Source of the DNA: a virus
Reading direction: 5' to 3' (one strand)
Length of the DNA stretch: 41,820 nucleotides
IMG/VR virus record: IMGVR_UViG_3300031787_000276
Coordinates: 1-41,820 of that record
Positions within the stretch are counted from its first letter, which is position 1, and every line of letters begins with the position of its first letter. The notes under the pieces were generated by a model, which did not search any database, was not told the origin of the DNA, and worked only from the letters and a program-made list of their open reading frames with translations. Below, one piece after another: positions 29,382 through 38,952 of this stretch. The translations under genes were made by a program, and so were the position numbers.

Positions 29382-32300
29382 ATGGCAGAAAATAAATTAG
29401 ATAATCAAGGTGGTAAGTGGGATAAATATGTGGTTAATGATAGTGAAAGTAAATGGGATAAATACGCTGTTCCTGAAACTGATTTAAAAAAAAAAGCCGG
29501 GAATTTAATATCTTCGGGTATACCATCACGATTACCAAACGAGCCTAATTTTTTACAGCAAGGTCAAAATGTGGCTTCGGGAAAGATTTTTACTGATATT
29601 AGTAAGTCTGTTCCGAAAACAACACTGAAAGAAGCTGCGATAAAAGATAAGAACAATAACAATAGTTATTTAGGCGCTCAGTGGAATAACGTAGTAGCAA
29701 GTGCGCAAAGATTAGCAGGTGGTGCAGCTTGGTTAGCTCAAAAATTTGACTCTAGTCCAGTTTCTAGGATACAGGAAGCTGTAGATAAAGCAGCTTCTAG
29801 TGTTACTGGTATAAATTATGAGGCGCAAAGAGAAAAAGAAGCAAGAGATAAAATTAGTAATTTTATTGGTAAAGCTAGATCTAATTCTTCTTCTAAAGAA
29901 TACGAACAAGGTTTAGCTGAAGGATTTGATGTAACAAATGGTATTGGTTTAGATGACATAAAAGGTCTTGGGGCCATTTTGCCATCAATGCTTGTGGATA
30001 TTGGGGCTGCTTCCGCAACGGGAGGCGCAAGCTTTGGTATTCAAGGGTATGATGATGCGTTGTCTATGATAGATAGTACCCCAGAAGGTAAATACATGAG
30101 CGAAACAACTAGAACTGCATTTGGTTTTGGTGGTGCTATTGTAGCTGGTGTTTTGGAAAAACTTGGTATGGATAATATACTTAAAAGTGGTACAGCTACT
30201 AAGTATGTTACATCTAAAATATTAAAGGAAACGGCAGATGAATTAGTTAAAAAAGGTGTAAAAGTCGCAGCTAAGGATTTTGAAAAAGCAGTTGCAAACA
30301 AAGCAACTCAAATGCTTACTAAAACGGCATTAAAAAACACTGTAAAAGCTGGTTCAAAAGCTGCATTATCTGAAGGAGCAACTGAAGCTACTCAGGAAGG
30401 TGCTATGGATTTGATTAAATTAGCTGCTAATCAATTAGAAGGTAGTGAAATATTTAATGAAGAAGAGCTGAAGAATACCGCAGCATCTAGGTATTTAAAC
30501 GCTGCTGCAATGGGTGGTATTTTTGGTGGCACATTAGGATCTATTGGATCAAGAACAAAAAATGTTCAGCAGCATATAGAAGATGAAGTAAAGAATGCTA
30601 AAACTCAAGAAGATATAGCTTCTATTGTTAATGAAATAAATGAAAATGTTAAAGATGGTACTATATCTGAAAACGATGCAGAAGTATTTAAATCAATAGT
30701 TGATGAAAATATAAATAAGCCAAGTACTTTAGAAATTCAAAATGAAAAAGAAACAAAGCTTTCAGAAATAGATGAATTTATAAATTCATTAGATAAAAGA
30801 GATAGATTATACAATGATAAATTAAATGAATTAAATAAAGAGAAAAATCAAATAATTTCTTTTTATGATGATTTATCAAAAAAATCTCAGAAAGATGAAG
30901 AAACATCTTTTGATGACGGTAAGGTTCCTACAGAAGAAGAGATGATCACAGAAGAGGTGACTCCTACAGAAGTTAAAGTAAAAGAAGAAGTTAAACCAAC
31001 TGAAGGAGAAGTAAAAGAAATTGGATCAGATATTATTAATAATACCGAAAGTAAAACATTGCTTCCAATTGAAGAAATAAATAATTTAAGAACTCAAAAA
31101 GAAACTGATTTAGCAACAGGTAATGCAATTGAATTAGAAAGGGATTTATTGAAAAATGGAATTAAAGAACCTTTAGTTGTAACTTATTACCCAAATGAAG
31201 GTAAAGCAAGACTTACAGATGGGCATAATAGATTAGATGTTGCTAAAGACATGGGAGCAGAAAATCTTCCAATTAGAATTGTTTATGATTATGGGGAAGC
31301 TCCATCAACAGCAAAGGATTTTGTATTGCCAAAAGAGGAAGTTAAACTAAGTAAAGTAACAGAAGAAGTTAAACCAACTGAAGTAAAAGAAGAGGTTAAA
31401 ATAGAAGAACCTGTATCAACACAAAAAGTTAAAATACCGGGTACTAAACAATCTAAGCCTATTCCACTATCAGATTTTACTTTAGGAAAAGAAGGGGGAA
31501 GGTCATTTACAAAAAGAGTAAAGAAAGATGAAGGAGGAGTAAGTGGTGTAGAACCATTGAATCAATTTAAACTAAACCAAGGAATGGATTCTTATGGTAA
31601 TCCATATCCTAGAGTTCATGTTATATTAGATAATGCAGATGCTGAAAAGTATCAAGCATTTTTTTCAGCTGGCGGTAAAAAAGTTGCTAAAAATCCTGAA
31701 TTTAGAGATGAAATAAATAAAATCGCTAAGGCAAACAGAAGTAAGACAGATGAGGTTGTATTAGATTTCAGAAATTCAGAAATTGATGCATTAACTAAAA
31801 AAGCAGCAGTTAAACCAACTGAAGCAAAAACAGAGCCTAAAGAAAAGAAAAAAATAATAAAAACAAAATCTGATATAGTAGCGGATGATTTATTATCTTA
31901 TTTAGGTATTGTGCCATCAGAGGTTAAGTTTTCTAAAACAACAGGTAAACCTGAGATTATTAAATCACCTGAAACTATACAAGGTGAGGTTATAGATCAG
32001 ATGAACAAAATGAATTTGTTTAATCAAGGTGTTGATTTAGATTTATCATCAACAACTAAAGAAAAAGTAGATATAGATGAACTAAACTCAAGATTAGATT
32101 ACCCATTAAAAAAGGTTGATTTTAAAGATTTTGAGGGCTATCCATTTATCTTTACAATATCTGATCAATTAAGAACTGGAGATGTTGTAAATCCAAATAC
32201 AGGACAAACTGTTACGGATTTAAAAGGTGGTATTGGTTTTAATGGTACTAAAGGTCATGAAAACATGGCTTGGGCAAATACCACTAAAGAAGAGGCAGAA

Positions 32301-34094
32301 AAATTGTATAATAATGCTGAAGATGTTTATAATTCAAATAAAGCATTATTTGAAAAAGCATGGGCGAATGGTGATTTACCAAGTGGTCAAATACCAATGG
32401 CTGTTGTTAAAATGGCTGAATCATCAATTCTATCTAATGAAGCTGTTTTCAGAACTGGTATTCAAAATGTAGAAACTTTACCTAAAAAGAATAGAAAACA
32501 AGCAGTTTCTAATATTGCTGAATCACTTAAATATAAAGTTAAGACAGAGTCTGATGCGTTAAAAAGAGGTACAGATGCTAATGGCAAAAGATATGCGCCT
32601 CTTACAATGGCAGCAAAAGAAAAGGTTGTATCTCAGTCTAAGAATATATTAAAAATTATACAAGAAAAGAAATATACTGACATTGTAGATTTATTAAAAG
32701 ATATAAAAATATTTTCCTTACCTGAAAGAGCAATTATTGTAAATCAATTTTTTTATGGTAGTCCAACAGCTGCTGGGGCAAAAGAAATTGATATTAATAG
32801 AAGTAAACCAAAAACAAAAGTATCAGTTGATTTAATTGGTAATGCTGATCCATCTTTAATTCATATTGGTAAGATAACAGATTTATTAACTGAACCTTCA
32901 ACTAAAAATGTGCCTAGCACTCACATTACTAGTATTGTAGGTGTAAAAGTAGCTAATAAAGTAGGAAAAACATGGGCTAAAGCAGGAGGACCTGTAGAAA
33001 CAACTCATCCTAATTATCCATATGGTGTAGAAGGTGGATCAATTGGTGTATTAGAGCAACCGGTTCACATGAAAGATGCATTTGGAGAAGCTTATGGAAG
33101 TGTATTAAGTATAATAACTAAAAATGAAGCAAAAAAAGCTTCTATATCAGAAGGAGCATCTTTTTCACAAGGATTACCAGTTCAAGCAGGATTATCTAAT
33201 AAAGTATTTAGTCCAGCTATTGCTAAAGGTAGATTAGATGCGGTAGATAAATTATCAGGATTTTTAAGGCAAGCATTCCCTACAACAACATTTTTTACAA
33301 CCCAAGAAGCTTGGCAATCAGCATTAGAGCAGCCAAATGTTAAAAAGCATTTAAAAGATGGTGATGTAATATATGCGTTTACTACAGATGGGAACGTTTA
33401 TATTAATCCTGATTTAAAGACAACAAAAGCAGCATTGCATGAAACAGGCCACATTTGGGCTGGGTTTGTTAAAGAAAATAATGCTCCATTATATAATAAA
33501 GGGTTGTCATTAGTAGAGGGTACAAATGAGCTAAAAAAGGCTATAGAACAATACGGAGATACCCCATTAGCAAGAGAAGAGGCTTTGATGGAGTTGATGT
33601 CATCTAAAGGTGATACAATTGTAAATGCATCTCAAAAAGCTAAATTTAAGGAGTGGTTATTATCATTATACAAATATATATCTGAGAATTTTAAATCTTT
33701 AATGAAATTGTCCCCTAAAGAAGTTGAAAATATAACTTTAGACAAGTTTTTAGAAGGTATGTTAGCGGATATATTATCAGGTAAAGAGCTGACTACCAAC
33801 AAAATAAAGGGTGAAACTAAGTTTTCAAAGGAATCTCAAGAAGATTCTATACGAAAGTTTATAGAAATACAAAGGGGGAAAGGATTAACGGATAATGAAA
33901 TTAGAGCAGGTATTCTAAAAGTAGCTGATCAAATAGGCTTAGATAAGTCAAAAATAAATGATTTATTTAAAAAAGAAACTAAAACAGAAATTGTTAATTA
34001 TAAAGATTTAAATAGAATTGAAAAAAGAAAGATAATTAATAGTAAATTTGATGAATTATTTAAAGAACTTAAAATAGAAAAAATATGTCCATAA
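29382..34094 (+). CDS. Large polyvalent virion protein with ParB-like domain and HExxH zincin
   Basis: A 1570-residue multidomain protein. N-terminus: two KWDKYxV repeats (residues about 12-33), then a helical region with a hydrophobic stretch (GAILPSMLVDIGAASATGGA) and a Glu/Lys-rich low-complexity zone. Residues about 555-640 form a ParB/Srx-like domain (LLPIEEINNLR, LLKNGIKEPLVV, LTDGHNRLDVAKDMG). Residues about 690-780 hold another globular region. A long central domain includes SDQLRTGDVVNPNTGQTVTD. Near residue 1353 is AALHETGHIWAG, a zinc metallopeptidase motif (H1353, E1354, H1357) with a possible third ligand in EEALMEL around 1398-1402. This matches phage polyvalent proteins, thought to be packaged and injected with the DNA to counter host defence. 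Its end overlaps the ferritin gene by 10 bases. Confidence 0.65.
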   Translation: MAENKLDNQGGKWDKYVVNDSESKWDKYAVPETDLKKKAGNLISSGIPSRLPNEPNFLQQGQNVASGKIFTDISKSVPKTTLKEAAIKDKNNNNSYLGAQWNNVVASAQRLAGGAAWLAQKFDSSPVSRIQEAVDKAASSVTGINYEAQREKEARDKISNFIGKARSNSSSKEYEQGLAEGFDVTNGIGLDDIKGLGAILPSMLVDIGAASATGGASFGIQGYDDALSMIDSTPEGKYMSETTRTAFGFGGAIVAGVLEKLGMDNILKSGTATKYVTSKILKETADELVKKGVKVAAKDFEKAVANKATQMLTKTALKNTVKAGSKAALSEGATEATQEGAMDLIKLAANQLEGSEIFNEEELKNTAASRYLNAAAMGGIFGGTLGSIGSRTKNVQQHIEDEVKNAKTQEDIASIVNEINENVKDGTISENDAEVFKSIVDENINKPSTLEIQNEKETKLSEIDEFINSLDKRDRLYNDKLNELNKEKNQIISFYDDLSKKSQKDEETSFDDGKVPTEEEMITEEVTPTEVKVKEEVKPTEGEVKEIGSDIINNTESKTLLPIEEINNLRTQKETDLATGNAIELERDLLKNGIKEPLVVTYYPNEGKARLTDGHNRLDVAKDMGAENLPIRIVYDYGEAPSTAKDFVLPKEEVKLSKVTEEVKPTEVKEEVKIEEPVSTQKVKIPGTKQSKPIPLSDFTLGKEGGRSFTKRVKKDEGGVSGVEPLNQFKLNQGMDSYGNPYPRVHVILDNADAEKYQAFFSAGGKKVAKNPEFRDEINKIAKANRSKTDEVVLDFRNSEIDALTKKAAVKPTEAKTEPKEKKKIIKTKSDIVADDLLSYLGIVPSEVKFSKTTGKPEIIKSPETIQGEVIDQMNKMNLFNQGVDLDLSSTTKEKVDIDELNSRLDYPLKKVDFKDFEGYPFIFTISDQLRTGDVVNPNTGQTVTDLKGGIGFNGTKGHENMAWANTTKEEAEKLYNNAEDVYNSNKALFEKAWANGDLPSGQIPMAVVKMAESSILSNEAVFRTGIQNVETLPKKNRKQAVSNIAESLKYKVKTESDALKRGTDANGKRYAPLTMAAKEKVVSQSKNILKIIQEKKYTDIVDLLKDIKIFSLPERAIIVNQFFYGSPTAAGAKEIDINRSKPKTKVSVDLIGNADPSLIHIGKITDLLTEPSTKNVPSTHITSIVGVKVANKVGKTWAKAGGPVETTHPNYPYGVEGGSIGVLEQPVHMKDAFGEAYGSVLSIITKNEAKKASISEGASFSQGLPVQAGLSNKVFSPAIAKGRLDAVDKLSGFLRQAFPTTTFFTTQEAWQSALEQPNVKKHLKDGDVIYAFTTDGNVYINPDLKTTKAALHETGHIWAGFVKENNAPLYNKGLSLVEGTNELKKAIEQYGDTPLAREEALMELMSSKGDTIVNASQKAKFKEWLLSLYKYISENFKSLMKLSPKEVENITLDKFLEGMLADILSGKELTTNKIKGETKFSKESQEDSIRKFIEIQRGKGLTDNEIRAGILKVADQIGLDKSKINDLFKKETKTEIVNYKDLNRIEKRKIINSKFDELFKELKIEKICP

Positions 34095-34579
34095 AGTCAT
34101 TACTTAGCCCCAACATGAAAAAGGGCATGCAAGATGCGGTATATGCAGAACTTTACCAATCTAATCTGTGGAAGAGCTTGGCTAATCAATTACAAAAGTT
34201 AGGGCTATTTGGTAGCCAGAAGTATTTCTTAGCGGAAAGCGCTGAGGAATTGACTCACTATCAGATGCACGTTGAGTTTATGAATGACATGGGTGACTGT
34301 GCTGACCTACCAAAAATTGATTCAGTTACCGATAAGGTGACAGATATTGGAGATGCCCTAGAGATTGGATACAATACTGAATTAGACGTATATAATCAAT
34401 ATAAGGACTTCTATGAGAAAGCCCAAGATGAAGATGTTTCTGTGGCTCAGTACATTTTACAATTCATTGAAATTCAAAGAAAAGCAGTAGGCCATTATGG
34501 TGATTTACTTGCTAAGTATAAAATAGCAGAACAAACTAAGGAAATCCTTGAATTTGATGAACATATATCTGACTTATAA
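34085..34579 (+). CDS. Ferritin-like protein
   Basis: A 164-residue four-helix protein with the ferritin pattern: MKKGMQDAVYAELYQSNLWK (E22), ESAEELTHYQMHVEFM (E55, H58), GDALEIGYNTELDVYNQY (E99) and QFIEIQRKAVGHYGDLLAK (E129 or Q131). The spacing E22-E55-H58-E99 equals that of E. coli FtnA (E17, E50, H53, E94), so the main ferroxidase ligands seem intact. The site corresponding to FtnA E130 seems absent. The protein would oxidise and store iron or bind DNA-protective cages, as Dps does. It lies within the virion operon between two giant internal-type proteins, overlapping the first by 10 bases and the second by one. Confidence 0.75.
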   Translation: MSIKSLLSPNMKKGMQDAVYAELYQSNLWKSLANQLQKLGLFGSQKYFLAESAEELTHYQMHVEFMNDMGDCADLPKIDSVTDKVTDIGDALEIGYNTELDVYNQYKDFYEKAQDEDVSVAQYILQFIEIQRKAVGHYGDLLAKYKIAEQTKEILEFDEHISDL

Positions 34580-37500
34580 TGGCACAAAACCCTTGTAAAT
34601 ATATTATTGAAATTAAGCCCGGAGAGTTCAAAGAAATGACCGAACCGGAGCTTAAAAGCTATCTTTTAACTCAAGATTTATCTAATTTAAAAACTATCCA
34701 AAATGCCATACAAGAGCGAAGCGCAGAGGAAAAAGTTTCACGTCCTAGAGGCACAGGGAAAAATATCACCGAAAGTAGTGAAGGAATACGATCAAGCCAG
34801 CAAAGGGCTGAAGCTACCGAAGAAGCTCAAAGCAATGAAGAAGCCATAAGAGGTATTACCAAGGCTGAAATTGAGCAAAGAAGATTAGAAAACGGATTGC
34901 CAGTAATTGATGGCAAAGTTGTTACTGATGCTGAAATTAAGCAACAAGCTGCTGATCAAATAGCAAATGGGTATGATTTTGATGCTTTGATTAGGAGAAT
35001 GGAGCAGGGTGAAGGTACAAGTGCTGTTGAGTCTGAAATATTAAAGATTTATGCAGCTACATTAGATAAGGCATTGGTTGAAGATCCATTCAATAAAAAA
35101 ATACAAAGGGATTTAGCTAGGTTTACAGAAGCTAAATTGATTTCTGCCGCTACTATGGGTAGAGATTTTAGGGCTTTACAAGGTACTGCTTATGCGCCAT
35201 TAGAACAATTACAAACACTTAGTGATTATGTTACAGTAGTAAGAGATGCTAATGGTGTAGATGAATTGACCGATAGCCAAATGAAAAAGGTTATTGAGGA
35301 TTATGAGAAAATACAAAAAGAAGTTGAAAAGTTAAAAAAAGAAAAGGAAGAGTTAGAAGATTTAAATGCAAAGATGTTAGCCGAACAAGAAATGGCTAAG
35401 ATTAATACTGAAGTAAAAAAAGAAAAGAAAGAAAAGGCTCCTAAAAAAGACTATAAAAAAGAAAGGGAAGATATACTTGAAAGCATAAAAGAAAAATGGA
35501 ATAGGGCATCAAAAGGTGCTGGCGGATTAACAGCAGTTCCATTTCCATTTTCTGCTCAATTAGTTGCCATAGCTCCTGATGTAGCAAAATTAGTTAAAGT
35601 TTATGCTGAAGATGGAGTTAGTAAATTAGATGACGCTGTTAATAAAGCTTATGATTTATTAAAAGATCAAATTGAAGGGATTACAAAAAAAGATATTGTA
35701 GATATAATTGCTGGAAAATACAAGGAGAAAAAAAATCAAGCTATAAATGAAGCCAAAGCAAATCTAGCAAATATAAATAAGGAAGCTAAATTAGCTTCTG
35801 AAATATATGATTTGAAATATGGTCCAAAAGTAGAGTTGCCAGAAAAAAAGCAGATTCAAAAAAATGCAGAAATATCTGCAAAAGAAAAGGAGCTTAGAGA
35901 ATTAAGAAAAGAATCTGGTTATTATGATGAATCTAAGTTAAAATCATTGATTGCTAGAAATGAGGCAAAAGCTGCTGAAATAAAAAGAAAAATTGAAAAC
36001 AAGGAGTTTGAACCTACTGAAAGACCTGAATCATTTATAGAAAATCCTGAACTAAAAAAGAAATATCCTTATTCGTATAATAAATACATAGACGGTCTAA
36101 ATAAGGTTGATGAAATGAAGCATGCATTTTTAATGGCTTCACAAAAGGATAGAATAGAAAAAGAAGGAATTCCCGGTAAAGCCAAGCAATTTGGTAAAGA
36201 GTTTTTAAATACAGTTATGGCTTTAAAAGCTGGTTTTGATAACTCTGGTGTATTTATTCAAAATGCTTCTGCAATGATGGATTTGGAATCATGGGGAGTG
36301 AAAATTAGAAAACAAAAGGGGAAGTCGGCATTAAATCCTGCTGCTTATAATTTTACTATAAGTAAAGAAAAACCTGCTTTACAGGCACTTAAATTTCAAC
36401 TTGCGGCAGCAAAAAGTGAAGCTGTACTTAGAAGAAGGTTAGTTGAAATATACGAAAACAAGCCTTTATGGAACATGATTGAAAAATCTAAACTTGATAT
36501 ATTAGATCCAAGAGGTTTTAAGACTAAATTAAAAGACGATGTTTTCGGTGAAAAGAACTTATTAGAAAGAGTAGGTGCTGATAAATATACTACTTCTCCA
36601 TTTGAAAGATTATTTGCTGGGTTTGGTAATGAAATGCGCGTTAGTTTATTTATAAATGGAGCGCAAGATTTAATGGATCAAGGTAAGACTATTGATAATA
36701 GTTTAAAGGATTATCAGGATTTAGCAAGTAGGGTTAATAACTTTACGGGAAGAGGTGAAACAATGTTTAAAAGCTCTAAAGGGTTTCTAAGCGCTGTATT
36801 ATGGTCACCTAAGTTATTGGCATCAACATTAAATAAATTAGGATTAAGTGACCTTGTTTCTAATAAGTTATGGGGTAAAAAAGATAAGAAAGGCAAACCT
36901 ATGGGGTATTATAGTAATATGAACCCAGAAGGTAGAGCAAAAGCAATCCAAGCTACTGTAAGAAGTTTATCAACAGTATTTTTAATTATGGCTGCTGCTT
37001 CTATGCAAGATGATGTAGAAGTAGATGCGGATCCAGAAAGTGTTACATTTGGTCAAATAAAAAACACTAAAACAGGTTGGTCTTTGAATTTATTAGGACC
37101 ATATAGTTCTGTTGTTAGATATTTAACTTTATTGTTAACAGCTACTAAAAAAGGAGTTACAGGAGAAACTAGAAAAGCTGATATAGTTCAGGAAAGTTAT
37201 AAGTTCTTTAGAGGTAAGGCAAATCCGTTCCTTGGAATTGGAGCTGACATGGTTACTAGAAAGACATTTACTGGTAAGCCTTATGACTACAGTAATCTTC
37301 CTTCAGATTTATTTGAACCATTATTTGTGCAAGATTTAAGAAAGTCTTATGATGCTACTGGTGCTGAAGCGTTTTTGTACGCTATTCCTACTTTCTATGG
37401 ATTAAAAATTCAAAATGAAAAAACATTTGATCAAAGGGATATTAAGTCATTATTGAACAATAATTTAAATTCATCCTCAATGGATAGATATCTTATGTCT

Positions 37501-37842
37501 AATTATAAGGATGGAGGAAGGAAAATAACAAAAAGTGAGTTTGATGAATTTGCTAAACAAAATGATGCTTTATTAAAGGAATTTATTGAAGTGATACATA
37601 AAGATGGCTTCCCTGTGACTGATGATAAAGGTAATATAGTTTATAAGAAAGTTGAGGGAGAAGGCCCAGATGTTGCTACAAAGCAAGAATTGGCTGATGC
37701 GCTTAGTAAAATTAAAAAAATTGCTACAAGAATAACTAAATTGGAGATGTTTGGTCAAAAAGAAGCAGAGGATCCGGGTGTTCAAGCTGATTTAAGGGAA
37801 GCTTGGGCTGAACTAGGAATTGGCGATAATGATGACGAATAA
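34579..37842 (+). CDS. Large internal virion protein candidate
   Basis: A 1087-residue protein whose start shares one base with the ferritin stop. The N-terminal half is charged and coiled-coil-rich, for instance KVIEDYEKIQKEVEKLKKEK (about residues 235-254) and KEREDILESIKEKW. The C-terminal half has hydrophobic helices near residues 795-812 (SLSTVFLIMAAASMQ) and 840-855 (LGPYSSVVRYLTLLLT), then GKANPFLGIGADMVTRKTFT and PYDYSNLPSDLFEPLF, a signature I associate with large internal/ejection proteins of podoviruses. It is probably packaged and injected, possibly forming part of a DNA conduit. No muramidase motif was seen. Confidence 0.55.
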   Translation: MAQNPCKYIIEIKPGEFKEMTEPELKSYLLTQDLSNLKTIQNAIQERSAEEKVSRPRGTGKNITESSEGIRSSQQRAEATEEAQSNEEAIRGITKAEIEQRRLENGLPVIDGKVVTDAEIKQQAADQIANGYDFDALIRRMEQGEGTSAVESEILKIYAATLDKALVEDPFNKKIQRDLARFTEAKLISAATMGRDFRALQGTAYAPLEQLQTLSDYVTVVRDANGVDELTDSQMKKVIEDYEKIQKEVEKLKKEKEELEDLNAKMLAEQEMAKINTEVKKEKKEKAPKKDYKKEREDILESIKEKWNRASKGAGGLTAVPFPFSAQLVAIAPDVAKLVKVYAEDGVSKLDDAVNKAYDLLKDQIEGITKKDIVDIIAGKYKEKKNQAINEAKANLANINKEAKLASEIYDLKYGPKVELPEKKQIQKNAEISAKEKELRELRKESGYYDESKLKSLIARNEAKAAEIKRKIENKEFEPTERPESFIENPELKKKYPYSYNKYIDGLNKVDEMKHAFLMASQKDRIEKEGIPGKAKQFGKEFLNTVMALKAGFDNSGVFIQNASAMMDLESWGVKIRKQKGKSALNPAAYNFTISKEKPALQALKFQLAAAKSEAVLRRRLVEIYENKPLWNMIEKSKLDILDPRGFKTKLKDDVFGEKNLLERVGADKYTTSPFERLFAGFGNEMRVSLFINGAQDLMDQGKTIDNSLKDYQDLASRVNNFTGRGETMFKSSKGFLSAVLWSPKLLASTLNKLGLSDLVSNKLWGKKDKKGKPMGYYSNMNPEGRAKAIQATVRSLSTVFLIMAAASMQDDVEVDADPESVTFGQIKNTKTGWSLNLLGPYSSVVRYLTLLLTATKKGVTGETRKADIVQESYKFFRGKANPFLGIGADMVTRKTFTGKPYDYSNLPSDLFEPLFVQDLRKSYDATGAEAFLYAIPTFYGLKIQNEKTFDQRDIKSLLNNNLNSSSMDRYLMSNYKDGGRKITKSEFDEFAKQNDALLKEFIEVIHKDGFPVTDDKGNIVYKKVEGEGPDVATKQELADALSKIKKIATRITKLEMFGQKEAEDPGVQADLREAWAELGIGDNDDE

Positions 37843-37843
37843 T

Positions 37844-37877
37844 TTTGCTTAATATAGCCATATTTTTCTTATATTTG
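37844..37877 (+). promoter_or_regulatory. Promoter of the tail-fibre operon
   Basis: TTTG at 37844-37847 and TATATTTG at 37870-37877 match the Bacteroidota -33 and -7 elements, with a 22-bp spacer. The G is 19 bp before the ATG at 37896. It gives the distal tail genes their own transcript. Confidence 0.55.
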
Positions 37878-37895
37878 GTGTAAAATTTAAAGCAA

Positions 37896-38414
37896 ATGCC
37901 TCTTGTACCTAATTTTACGGCCAGTCAATTTAGTGGCACTCCGTCAGTTATTACATTAACCGATACAAGTACGGGAAGTGATGGTTCTATTACTTCTCGC
38001 AGAGTATATTTATTACAAGCTAATGGTACGTTTCTAGTACCGGCTGGAACAACTACAGATTATGTGGTTTGGGATTTAGTTGATACAAGCATTGATTTAG
38101 ATGTGTTATCTCAAGATTCTGCATTAAGTATTACTGTACAATGGATGAGCAGTACAAATACTGTAGTCACTTCAAAGACTATATCATTTGCATTTACAGC
38201 ATATAATGAAACTTTTTATTACGGCTTAACTGAAAGTCAAGTTGCAAATTCTAATTTGTCTGCAAGCACCAACTGGTACCAAACGAAACTAGTATTACGA
38301 GTTGAAATTGATAGTGCGGATCAGGCAATTACATTTGCTTCTGATATTTATTCAGCACAAGCTGCATTAAACAGAGCAACATACATATCTACTAACCAAG
38401 CTTTATTCTTCTAA
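37896..38414 (+). CDS. Tail/virion beta-sandwich protein
   Basis: A 172-residue protein, first of the distal tail operon. It is Ser/Thr-rich and beta-prone throughout (SVITLTDTSTGSDGSITSRR, FLVPAGTTTDYVVWDLVDTS, LSITVQWMSSTNTVVTSKTI), like an immunoglobulin or FN3-type sandwich, and ends with a helix and NQALFF. No catalytic residues are seen. It is probably a tail knob or fibre-attachment protein, given the collagen-like fibre downstream. Three bases separate it from the next gene. Confidence 0.55.
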   Translation: MPLVPNFTASQFSGTPSVITLTDTSTGSDGSITSRRVYLLQANGTFLVPAGTTTDYVVWDLVDTSIDLDVLSQDSALSITVQWMSSTNTVVTSKTISFAFTAYNETFYYGLTESQVANSNLSASTNWYQTKLVLRVEIDSADQAITFASDIYSAQAALNRATYISTNQALFF

Positions 38415-38416
38415 AC

Positions 38417-38941
38417 ATGACACCACAAGAAGTAGTATCTATAGCAGAAATTTCACAATATTTATGGAATGATTCTATTCCTAAGCAAAATGCTTTCTTC
38501 AATGGAAGTATTGATCCGCGTAAGGCTCAACAACTTTACCTAGAAAGAAAAGCTTTGCAATATGGTATTGACCAATCATTATCAGGAATCCCCGGAACTT
38601 CTAATTATGTTTATGCACTATGTGGTTCTAAATTGCAAGTGGCAATAGAAATATTAGGAACTGGAACTGGTGGTGGCGGTGTAATCCCCGGCGGTGGTGG
38701 TAACTTTAGTGTATTTGAATACTCAGACAATGCAGTCTTAGGTTCATTTACAATATACTTCCCACAAGCAATTGGTAAGAGATGTGTAAACGCATTTAGA
38801 CAAGGTAACAATATAGGTGCCATATTAACTTCAGGTACTCCAACAGGAAACCAAGTAGTATGGGATAAGACAACAGGCGCATTAACGGTGGCGGTTGCAT
38901 TTTACGATAATGAATTTGTGAGAGTAGTTGTTCAACAATAA
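38417..38941 (+). CDS. Two-domain tail protein with Gly-rich hinge
   Basis: A 174-residue protein. A helical N-terminal domain (VSIAEISQYLWNDSIPKQNA, AQQLYLERKALQYGIDQSLS) is joined by a Gly-rich hinge GTGTGGGGVIPGGGG (about residues 82-96) to a small beta domain (NAVLGSFTIYFPQAIGKRCV, VWDKTTGALTVAVAFYDNEF, ending VVVQQ). A hinge between a helical anchor and a beta head suits a tail adaptor or receptor-proximal protein. Function inferred from the neighbours. Confidence 0.55.
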   Translation: MTPQEVVSIAEISQYLWNDSIPKQNAFFNGSIDPRKAQQLYLERKALQYGIDQSLSGIPGTSNYVYALCGSKLQVAIEILGTGTGGGGVIPGGGGNFSVFEYSDNAVLGSFTIYFPQAIGKRCVNAFRQGNNIGAILTSGTPTGNQVVWDKTTGALTVAVAFYDNEFVRVVVQQ

Positions 38942-38952
38942 AAAGAATATAC

